Assembly (NCBI GenBank): GCA_034096865.1
Contig: JAWQFJ010001299.1
Coordinates: 57,448-121,447, forward strand
Reading direction: 5' to 3'
Length of the DNA: 64,000 nucleotides
From: Theodoxus fluviatilis
Lineage: Eukaryota; Mollusca; Gastropoda; Cycloneritida; Neritidae
A model generated the notes under the pieces. It was given only the letters and a program-made list of their open reading frames with translations, had not been told where the DNA came from and did no database searches. The position numbers and the translations under genes are program-made. Shown here piece after piece: positions 48,001-59,600 of this stretch. The stretch's first letter is position 1. Every line of letters begins with the position of its first letter.

Positions 48001-51000
48001 TAAAATAAAAACAAAATCGTTTTCAAAAATCAAACGATACAATAATAATGTTTGGCCTATACTTTCGTTTCATGAGGACACTCACCACACCCTGAACATG
48101 TGCTCCTTCCTCTGCATTTAGGCCAATCAATTCCATAATTGCCTCCCTTCCTCTCCCCACTCCACCAGGCATGCAGGGACCCAATCATCTTTCCTTATGA
48201 CCCACAGGTATGCAGAGGTGAGAGGGAGTATCCAATGGAAGCTTGCATTTCTAACTGGAAGATTATGTCAGAGAAACACAATCAGGGTGGACAGATAGAG
48301 AACTGGGCGCAGGCATTCCCCAGACGTCCGCTGACGCATCAGTGCGCCGAGCGATAGTGACGTGCTTTGTTTACTTGCCTAACACAGCCTTCGAGTCATG
48401 CTGTTCTAAAAATATCACAGTCTCGTGCAGATATCACGTGGCAACGAGATCCGCCATTTTGGCGATCCAGAGAACGTGGGGGAATTTTCTGCAAATTATT
48501 TCACGAAGTTGCGTCTTTGTCGTTTGTGAACAGGACTTTTTTCTTTGCCAGTATGGTGACTGACGAAGAAGTTGAAGCGCTTGTGGTGTTATTTTTTTAT
48601 TCTGACTCTCAGAATATGAATTCAAAGGCTTTACTGACATTGATGTGATGGGAGATAGAGGGCAAGCACGTGCTTCGACCGATGAATTTGTGGTCTTTAG
48701 ATCGAGAGGAGCGCAAGCTTGATTCAAATGAAAATGGCTCAGCTGACTTCCCTAGCGTAAGTAATTGTAGGATTTTTTTGTTTTGTTTTACCCTAAAACA
48801 TTTTCAGATGTATTTCCAAGTAATCAAAAGCTGTTGTATTCTTGAATAAATAGAGCAGTGTAGGAAAACACAGTGCTTCGACCGATGTAATGTGGTCTGT
48901 AGATCGAGACTGAGAGGAGCGGAAGCTTGATTCAGATGAACATGACTCGGCTGACTTCCCTAGCGTAAGTAATTGTAGGATTTTTTGTTTTGTTTTAGTT
49001 TTACCCTAAAACATTTTCAGATGTATCTCCATTACTTGGAGTCTCTATGCACTTTTGCATTTTCATCAAAAGCTGTTGTATTCTTGAATAGATTGTCCCC
49101 TATTTAAACCCTACGCCTGCCAGTCCCTTACTACTTGGCCTGAAGAAGGAGTATCCCCTCCGAAAGCTCGCCTACGACTGCTCTAGAAGCCTACGACTGC
49201 TCTAGAAACGGCCCTCTTCAGGGCCAACTTTTCTCACGAGAGAATACAATCTGGTCAGACTCCGGTCACTTTTTTTCTGTTTTCTTTTTTTCCAGGTTAG
49301 CCTTTTATAGTCTGACACCAGCTCCTCACCTCTACGTTGAATAGATAGAGCAGTGTAGGAAAACACAAGTGAATTTGTGTGTTTTTTGTTGTTGTCTGTG
49401 TTTCATGATTTTTTAGCAGCTGAAAAAAACATTCTATGGCATTTTAATTAATTGCATCATGTAGGCCATCCATTTTTCTACTCACCCTCCAAAACTCTAC
49501 TTCAAAGCTTGAATAGGTAATAAATGATGATTTTTAAAGTAAACATGATGTCGAATTTGACCACACATAATACAATTTGTGGCTCTGGGGTAAAGCAATG
49601 ACGAAAATTGGCGGCGCTCTAAAGGTTAAATGAAACCTTGTTTTGAAAGGATCGATCAAATGTATGAGTACTTTAAAACCTAGCACATTCCCACAACGAA
49701 GACACAAACATGTCAACAAGTAAAGCAAAGATGGGAAGAATTAAAAAATTATAATCTCATAAGCTATCTCTGACAGCAAGACAAGAAGGCAAAACTTTCC
49801 AGGAAAAAACTCTGTGAAGAGATTTGAGAATCACAGTGCTGAACAGCTCTCATCATTCAATGAAATGAAACAAACAATTCCTTTCATTACTATCAGAGGC
49901 AGACAAATGCAGTATTGAGTCAAGCAACATGCCTAGGCCCCAAGCATTGACTGCTGAAAGAGTGCTGTCAAAGCAGGACATGCAACGCCACGCCCCTAAC
50001 AATCCCTACCCTCTTGACAGGTGGTGCCTGTGCGGGTGGGGGTGTTGGAACAGCAAACGTCTCATCCTCGGGTTCCTCAGCAATGGTCTCGTGCACTGAG
50101 GAAGAATTGGGGGGAGGAGGTGGGTGGGAGCTCTCCTCCTCCTCCTCCAGCTCATGAGTGGCAGTCTCCTCTGTGTCGATCCTGTCACAGCAAGGACCAG
50201 AACTAACCTTAAGGTCATAGGGTGGACTGGAGGTAGTGGGATGGGGAGTGGGGGGTGGGGGGGTGGGAGGGAGGTGAAGGTGGTGGGAGGGGGGTGGAGG
50301 TGGTGGGAGGGAGGTGGAGGTGGTGGGAGGGAGGTGGAGGTGGTGGGAGGGAGTTGGAGGTGGTGGGAGGGAGTTGGAGGTGGTGGGAGGGAGGTAGGGG
50401 TGGTGGTGATGGGAGGGAGGTGGAGGTGATGAAAGGTAGGTGGAGGTGGTGGGAGGGGGGTGGAGGTGGTGGGAGGGAAGTGGAGGTGGTGGGAGGGGGG
50501 TGGGGGGGGGGGGGGGGAGGGGGGGTGGGGGGGGGAGGGGGTGGGGGGGGGGGAGGGGGGGGTGGGAGGGGGGGGCGGGGGGGAGGGAGGGGGGGTGGGG
50601 GGGGGGGGGGAGGGGGGGGGGGGGAGGGGGGGTGGGGGGGGGGAGGGGGGGGGGGGGGGAGGGGGGGGGGGTGGGGGGAGGGGGGGAGGTGGGGGGGGAG
50701 GGGTGGGGGGGGGAGGGAGGGGGGGGGGGTGGGGGAGGGGAGGGGGGGGTGGGGGGAGGGGGGGGAGGGGGGGGGGAGGGAGGGGGGGGGTGGGGGGGAG
50801 GGGGGGGTGGGGAGGGGGGGGGGAGGGGGGGGGGGGGTGGGAGGGGGGGGGGGGTGGGGGGGAGGGGAGGGGGGAGGGGGGGGGGGGGGGGAGGGGGGGG
50901 GGGGGAGGGGGGGGTGGGGGAGGGGGGGGGGGGGGAGGTTGAGGTGGTGGGAGGGTGGTGGTGGTGGTGGTGGTGGTGGGAGGGATGTGAAGGTGGTGGA

Positions 51001-54000
51001 AGTTAGGTGGAGGTGGTGGGAGGGAGGGAGATGGAGGTGGTGGGAGGGAGATGGAGGTGGTGGAAGTGGGGTGGAGGTGGTGGAGGTGGTGGAGGGAGGT
51101 GGAGGTGGTAGGAGGGAGGTGGAGGTGGTAGGAGGGAGGTGGAGGTGGTGGGAGGAAGGTGGAGGTGGTGGGAGGGAGGGAGGTGGAGGTGGTGGAAGGT
51201 AGGTGGAGGTGGTAGAAGTGAGGTGGAGGTGGTGGGAGGGTGGTGGAGGTGGTGGGAATGAGGTAGAGGTGGTGGGAGGGAGGTGGAGGTGGTAGGAGGG
51301 AGGTGGAGGTGGTGGAAGGGAGGTGGAGTTGGTAGAAGTGAGGTGGAGGTGATGAGAGGGAGGTGGAGGTGGTAGAAGTGAGGTGGAGGTGGTGGGAGGG
51401 AAGTGGAGGTGGTATGAGTGAGGTGGAGGTGGTGGGAGGGAGGTGGTGGGAATGAGGTGGAGGTGGTAGGAGTGAGGTGGAGGTGATGGGAGGGAGGTGG
51501 AGGTGGTGGGAGGAGAGGTGGTGGAAGGTAGGTGGAGGTGGTGGGAGGGAGGTGGTGGGAGGGAGGTGGAGGTGGTGGGAGGAAGGTGGAGGTGGTAGAA
51601 GTGAGGTGGAGGGGGTGGGAGGGAGGTGGAGGTGGTATGAGTGAGGTGGAGGTGGTGGGAATGAGGTGGAGGTGGTGGGAGGGAGGTGGAGGTGGTGGGA
51701 ATGAGGTGGAGGTGGTAGGAGTGAGGTGGAGGTGGTAGAAGTGAGGTGGAGGGGGTGGGAGGGAGGTGGAGGTGGTGGGAGGGAGGTGGAGGTGGTGGGA
51801 GGGAGGTGGAGGTGGTAGAAGTGAGGTGGAGGGGGGAGGGAGGGAGGTGGAGGTGGTGGGAGGAAGGTGGAGGTGGTGGGAGGGAGGTGGAGGTGGTGGG
51901 AGGAGGTGGAGGTGGTGGGAGGGAGGTGGAGGTGGTAGAAGTGAGGTGGAGGGGGTGGGAGGGAGGTGGAGGTGGTAGAAGTGAGGTGGAGGGGGTGGGA
52001 GGGAGGTGGAGGTGGTGGGAGGAAGGTGGAGATGGTGGGAGGGAGGTGGAGGTGGTGGGAGGGAGGTGGAGGTGGTAGAAGTGAGGTGGAGGTGGTGGGA
52101 GGGAGGTGGAGGTGGTAGAAGTGAGGTGGAGGGGGTGGGAGGGAGGTGGAGGTGGTATGAGTGAGGTGGAGGTGGTGGGAGGGAGGTGGAGGTGGTGGGA
52201 ATGAGGTGGAGGTGGTGGGAGGAGAGGTGGTGGAAGGTAGGTGGAGGTGGTGGGAGGGAGGTGGAGGTGGTGGGAGGGAGGTGGAGGTGGGAGGGAGGTG
52301 GAGGTGGTGGAGGTGGTGGGAGGAAGGTGGAGGTGGTGGGAGGTAGGTGGAGGTGGTGGGAATGAGGTGGAGGTGGTAGAAGTGGGGTGAAGGTGGTGGG
52401 AGTGGGGTGGAGGTGGTGGGAGGGGGGTGGAGGTGGTGGGAGGGAGGTGGAGGCGGTTGGAGGGGGGTGGAGGTGGTGGGATGGGGGTGGAGGTGGTGGG
52501 AGGGAGGTGGAGGTGATAGGAGGGGGGTGGAGGTGGTGGGAGGGGGGTGGAGGTGGTGGGAGGGAGGTGGTGGGAGGGGGGTGGAGGTAGTGGGTAGGGG
52601 TTGGTGTGTGGGAGGGAGTTGGAGGTAGTTTCGGGGGGGGGGGGGGAGTGGAGTGGAGGGATGGGATGGGGGGTGGAAGTGGTGAGAAAGGAGAGGAAAA
52701 GTGGGAAGGAAGGGGGTGGGAAAAGGCGTTGTGTGGGAGGAGAAAATGATTGTAGGGGGAAGATAGTATGGTTGGGAGATAGTGGGGTACATGTAACATC
52801 AATGCATTACCTGCACTGGAGATTACATTACCATTCTTGATAAGGAAATATAAACCTCCCCTATTACAGTTGCCATGACAGCAAGACGCTGCATATGTCA
52901 GACTGCAGCAGCCTACGCACTGAGAAGGGAATCCAGCATGTCTGAATCATTGCCCTTTTCTGCTCACCTTTTCAGCTGACCGACCATGGACACTCTAGCT
53001 GACTCCAGGTTTCTGATCTGGCCACTCCTCACTCTGGAATCAGAAGAAAACTCCAAAAGATACAGTCAAGAAATGGAGCAACAAAAACAAGGAAGTTACC
53101 ATCTAAAATGCTTGCTTCCAAAAGTTTCCACATTTCATAGGCAAGACAAAATGGTCAAATATTTCATACTCTGTGGAAATAGAAAATGATCCTGAAGCAG
53201 GAATAAACATTTCAGAAGAAAAAACTGTTCACAGAGGGTAAAACTTTTTTCCAATCAAGAAAGAGTTGAAAATTATTAAGGCAAGACAAGGGTCGAAAAG
53301 TTGGAAAAATTTCATATCTGGACGTTTTTGAGATAACATCAGTTTTGCGTAGTTCAAACACTCGCAAATGCCTCCGCGTGTTTTTTTTCGACCTGTCAAT
53401 CGAAAATTGGTTGAATAAAATGGCTTTTAAAAACATCACTCTTCGATAAAAAAAACATTAAAAACGTCATTGATGCATCGTATTTTATGACTTTTGGATC
53501 AAGTGTAACTTTCGATCTATTCTACGAAGAGGTTCACACCCGGTACCGTTGGGAAGCTCGTCTTTTCGATCGAGCACAGTAAGGGAAATAACTCCGCCAA
53601 CTATGGAGGTCTATTTTTAGTTGATGATTTCAAACAGGGTCGTTTTGAAACTCACTAGCCAATCATTGAGCTTAGAGAGGGAATTTGAAGAAATTTAAAC
53701 TAATTTCTATGTTTTCCTAACATACTTACCAGTAGACAACCAGTGATATTATGACCTTGACCTCGAAAAAAGAATTAGCATAATTCTATACCCACACGTG
53801 CCTGCCTGCCTCGTCCAATCTGATTGGTCGAGACACAGAGCTAGGGACGCCGTGAGCAAAGGGAGGTAACTCCCAGTGCGCCGCGTCACCACACGCTCGT
53901 GTATAAATGCAGCAGAGCAGGGCACGACAGACCTCTTTGACACAGCTGAGACCCAGCAAATGCACAAAAAGGGGAGGTGGGTGGNNNNNNNNNNNNNNNN

Positions 54001-56579
54001 GTGGGCGAAGAGAGCAGCTTGCGGCTGCACGCACCTCGCGGCTGCACGCACCTCGAAAATACTTCGCAGTCAAGGTCAAAAGTCTAGTTCTACTCCGTCA
54101 ATGCCTGCATTGACAGTGCCTTCGCAATCGCTGCCTCCTCGTCCCTCCACCTCAACTGCCTCGATTCCGGAAAAAACTTCAAGCACATCGGCATCAAGGA
54201 GGAAGAAGATACAGATGATGCAGGCAGAAGCAAAGCAGCTGATTGAAACCGATCAAAAGTGGGTCATCGTGCACTTAGATCAGCTGAGTGAACTGATGAA
54301 GGATGTTCTTTGCCTGAACTGTTTTCTGTCTGGTCTCACCATCAGCATACTATACGATGAAAACAATGGCTTAGCCAGCAAACTTTGCTTGAAATGTGGA
54401 GCCTGTAATGTCAGAAGAATGAAGAAAGCTGATATGGCAGCCTCTGTTCAGGCATAGCAACAGCGCCTACACTATGTGGCTTTATGCCTTCAACTCAAGG
54501 CATCAGAAGAGGAGGCTTCAGGAGGAAGAAGAAGGGGAAACCTATGGTGCTGGAATGGCAGACTGACTTGTACTCATTCACAGCATGTGTCTCCCTGAAG
54601 TTGCCTTTATTGACCTTGGCATTTCCTGTGTAGTAGTAGGGCTGATCCTTTCCTATTGAGCATGAACTTTTCCATCCCTGCATTTTTTGCACTGGGGACT
54701 GACTCACTGCACAAAAACACTAAAAACTGGAAACTGTAAGTTCTGTTTCATTTGTTAGCATGTGTAGTGCTGCTGGATGCATATATGACTAAATGAAACA
54801 AATTTTAGCCATCATGGTTAGTTTTAGTAGCACTTATGCATGACTGAAAGTATTTTTGCCATTTTCTCAAAATGTATTTTTTTCGTCGTGTTCAAATAAA
54901 AAAATTACTACAACTCATCACAGGATAATGATGATGACTTGTAATTTTGCAGGTTTGTTACATGTATGATAATTTATTAACATACAGGCATTTATTTTGC
55001 TGTGGATTGATTATTTGGCCAGATATGATTTTTTTCTTTGATATCAAACCTTCTTTATCTGCAATTCAGATATTCATGAGGAAGCAATAGGTACATTTTT
55101 TTTTTACTTTTTGCATTACAAACAAAATCTCATGTAAATCTGAAGATAAAGTGTAAAATTCTAATGCAAAAATAATGTAAAAAAATATCAAGTAGTTAAG
55201 AAGTTATAGACATTTGAAAAAAAAACCCATAAATGTGCATGTTAGGCAGCCATTTTGGATAACCCATAATTCTGAATATTGTCAATCTTTGATGTTTTGA
55301 TTTACTGTTATGAGTTCTTTCATGCCAATGAAACAAAAAATGTTCAATGATCATGCTTAAAACTGTCATGCTTCCTAGTAGTGTCTTGCCTTAAGAGCAG
55401 CATGAATGACTTAATATTGAATAATTCATTCCTTGCATACACAGCACTGGAAACATGGAAGACAGCTTACGCCCACTCAATGGCGGTGTCCAAATCTTTG
55501 AACGTGGAGGGACGTCCCCTCAGGAAACTCTGCATGCTGCTCAGCGCTTCCAAGGCAGTGCCTGAAAGAAGGGTAAGAATTGTGGAATCAAATCATCGGG
55601 CTCCTGCTGCATGATGCAGAGATAACAGCATTTCATCTTCACAAATGTGTAACAGTTTGTCACCAGAAAAGACACACCACATTCAAAGTACTCAGGAAAA
55701 CACTGCATGACAAAGAAGCACTCCTAGAAAATATTGGCACACTAGTCTTACCCTCCACAACATCGATGACAACCAGTCCAATCAAGGTGGGGAGCAGCTC
55801 CCTCACTGCCGTGTGCACTGCAATGGCTCCACCCATGCTGCAACAGCACACCAGACAAAGCCCACAAATGAGTTGCATTACACATCATGATTGAGGATGT
55901 CTCTTGCATCAAAATAAAAATAAAAATAAAAATAAACGGTCTCAATGAGATCTGAGTATCACCTGCCTTTTCATGTTCAAAATGTTTTTAAAAATTTGCA
56001 TTCCTACATGCGGTGGATTCCATGGGAGACAACTCAAGTCTGACTATATAAACATATGTACACACATACACAGAGTGTCAGAGACATTTCAAAAGTAGCA
56101 GGATTTGGGTTGTGGGGTGAAGTGTGTTGGGTTTGAATCTCGTACCTGTGTCCAACCAGGATGATGGGTGGAGGGTCATCCTTGTACAGTGCCTTGACAA
56201 CTTCCCCTACATCACTGCAATAACAACAGCAATGATTCACCTTTGTAATCCCAGCAACAAAAACAAAAATCTGAAAATAGTTCAGGGGTGCTATGCCCTC
56301 AATGGTATGTCCATAGCATGTAAGGTACAGCAAAGTTTGTAAGCTACTCACATGAAAGTTGTCAAAATGATCAGCCAATCTCTTATGCCACAAATTCTGT
56401 GATGGCAAGGGACATAACTCCAGTAATCGAAGCCATGCCGTCAGGTTATATCATAGATGACTCAAGTCTCTGTCACCATAATGAATTATTAACTCATGAG
56501 GCAAGTTGAAACTATTTATGAATGTATTCATGGATGACTATCTTCACAACAAAGTTCACTTCCTGCAAAAAACCACTTG

Positions 56580-56660
<81 letters not shown>

Positions 56661-59600
56661 CGTGTTGGGTCCGAGCAAACTTAACACTTCCAGGGACAGA
56701 GAAGCTGGCAAGAAGTCTCATTACAGAAACTCAAGGTGTCAGAAAAATCTTACTTGGACATGGTCTCAGCAGAAAGGTTTGTGTCATCATTTGTCTCTGT
56801 ATCACCTGAAATGTCAGTGAAAAAAAGGGAGAGAAAAATGTCAGTGCAACATAATGAAATAAAAAGAAAACACGTCAGAATAGCCCTTATTTTGCAACAG
56901 CAGTTAAGAACTATGCCTAGAGGAGGGAAAAATGATTGGTATTAGCAAATCAGCATTACTTTTACTGTTGTATATGCCTCTGGCCTTACTAAATGGATTA
57001 TTGAACTCCATTTATCACAACAAAGATCATTTCTATAAAGACTGCAACAATATACAGAGGAATCCTAATAACAAAATATCCCGTTATACAAATATCTCAA
57101 TTTTGGGAAGAAACATTTAATGACAGGTTTTTGACATAATAATTAATACTGCTATAAATCCAATTTCTATAGAAATACTTTTTACCCTGTCCTTTAAAAA
57201 AATATCTCATTTAGATTGTTGTTGCCATGGTCCTTGTTGTGTTGTTGTTTGTTGTAGCTGTTGTTGTTATAAAAGGTAGTAAATTGGTGAATCCATTCTG
57301 CTTAATAACCATGGGCATGTTTGTTCGGACCCATATCTCGAGATTCTCCCTGAATGGCTAGTCGGGGGCGAGTGAGACACTGCTACAGCTAGAAAAACGG
57401 CCAATCATCTAGTAAGGCAGAAGAACATGGCTGCATCTGGCGCCAGAGTCGGTAAAAAGTTGCTGATAGACGAAATAACTGAGGATTCAGATATCACATC
57501 AGTTTTTCACTTCCAGACCTGCCTACCCCCCCTAAGGCCAAATCGGGAGATTCTGAGAAACAGGCATGGGGGGCTCAACCGAAACGTGATAGCGGGGGAG
57601 TGGGGGGGGGGGGGGGGAGTTCACTGCTATTGAAATCGGGAGAATTCAAAGCCTTAAAATCGGGAGATTTCAAAGCCTAATCGGGAGGTCGGGAGGTGCA
57701 GGCCTAAATCGGGAGTCTCCCGATTTAATCGGGAGAGTAGGCAGGTCTGCACTTCATAGAACACACCATGGTGTCATATCGAATGGCACGGGAACTTTAT
57801 CAACGAAATAAAAGCAACCTAGGTTCAACTGGAGACAATTTTGTCAAAAATGTTAGGCCTCAAATCATTCGATTAATTCAAGGGATATAATTCAATGAGC
57901 GTACGTATACAGTTTTACGTGTTTGAAACGATAAAAATTTCTTTGGCAGTGTATGTCCAGATATAATCTATACACCTACTCCTCAAGATATACAAATGAA
58001 CACTCGAACAGCAAATACTTCCGTGTACGTACACTTTTCCTTTCTCTGACCCTGATAAGCACATTACAGTCTCTGTTATCTCCGAACACCAGCCCAACTC
58101 GCACTGTCTCCGCCATTTTGGCTCATCTGGGTCACTGCAGCGGGAAGCATTGAGGGAGCTCCGGACCTCCCTCGGCCTCCCGCCTTCACGTTGAGTGTGT
58201 CCTTATCATCGAGGAATGTAGGAAACGCCTAACCCTTGCGATTCTCTCGAGATTTTTTGCCAAACAAACGCACCCCATCTCCACAGCTCACATATAAAGG
58301 GAGATAACTCACCATGCCCTCGAAGGTCAACAGCCGCACACCTACATGTGACCAGGTGAGAGAGTGTGGACTGCAAGAGAATAAATACAAATTGTAACGG
58401 AGGCATTATGCTTCAGCACACAGAAAGAATGCTGAGAGAAGAAATCATGCCTGCAAGGGAGACACCAAACTTCAACACTCTGACACAATACTGAGGAAAG
58501 AAAGTAAACAAGGTTGGAACAGTGGTAGTTGGTCCAACTTCTTTCATTAGAGAGAGTGTGGCCCTGAAGAGGGCCATTTTAGTGGGTCCAGCCTAAGCTC
58601 GGTACAGACTGGGTGTACGCTCCAGAGGATGAACGATTGCCAGGAAGACAAAAAAACTGCATGGAGCACACCCTCATCAATGCCGAGCACAGGCATGACC
58701 CATCAAAATGGCACTCTTCAAGGCCGTGCTATCTCTAATGAAAGAATTCAATTAATTGCACCAGCTGTCATTGATCCTATCTTGTTTAATTTGAACTTGG
58801 TCCTATCCCCAGCACCTTGGGGGTTTTCCACACCCTTCTTTTGAGAGAAGAAAGAGCAAGCCAGGCATCAGACTACTACACACAGGTGCATTATTGTTTT
58901 TTTCTCATGCTAGAACTTTGTCCATCAGCAAAGTATATTGCTTGCACAAATGAGTTTGATCTACCATCTAATAATCATAGAGGTCATTTAACAATACAAG
59001 AGAGAACCATGCATGCATACATGCACACACACACACACACATACACACCTCTAGGAAACTCACTCAGTACAGATATGTGACCCTCCATCACAAAATTAGT
59101 CACTTGTTGCATTTAGAACATTTTGATATCTGTATGTTTTCAAAAAGAGCACACAACAAGCTTCTCAATGGTGCAATAATCATGAACATATGACTACCCT
59201 ACACTACACAATTTCACATGACTTTGAAGATCTTCACCCTAAAAATACGCTTTTTGAGAAAAACGCGTTTTAAGTTTACATACATTATTCCCCCTTTTCC
59301 CCTAGCAACCCTTATTCTAGACTCATGCAATTTGCCACAGAGATGAAGCAGTGGTTTTGGCTTTGGTTGGCAGCCTAGGGTATTCCCCCGTCGATCTGTT
59401 GCAGTGGTGGCTACGAAACTTTGAGAAAACGCTTATGTTGACGATTGGTTCGCGGACGTTTTCTTGTAAATGATTTACCACCACACCCAAAATACATCAT
59501 AAACCATACTCTTACATGTTGATTTCAAACACGAAACTTACTCATACAATGAAGAAGGGACTAGAGAAGCAAAAAAACCCCAAAATCTCGAAGTCGACCA

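Larger units (their letters stand above)
48000..50009 (-). other. PPME1 intron 10
   Basis: It contains a tandem duplication of about 215 bp (48670-48860 and 48872-49090; shared GTGCTTCGACCGATG and CTTCCCTAGCGTAAGTAATT), a histone-type stem-loop at 49210-49225 and AT-rich sequence to 50009. A short plus-strand ORF near 48553-48645 (MVTDEEVEALVVLFFYSDSQ) is not assignable. Confidence 0.55.

Noticed and set aside
50006..52802. Proline-rich 928- and 599-codon minus frames, glycine-rich plus frames
   Set aside because: Homopurine/homopyrimidine composition removes stop codons. Only the segment 50010-50181 is coding, in a different frame, as PPME1 exon 10.
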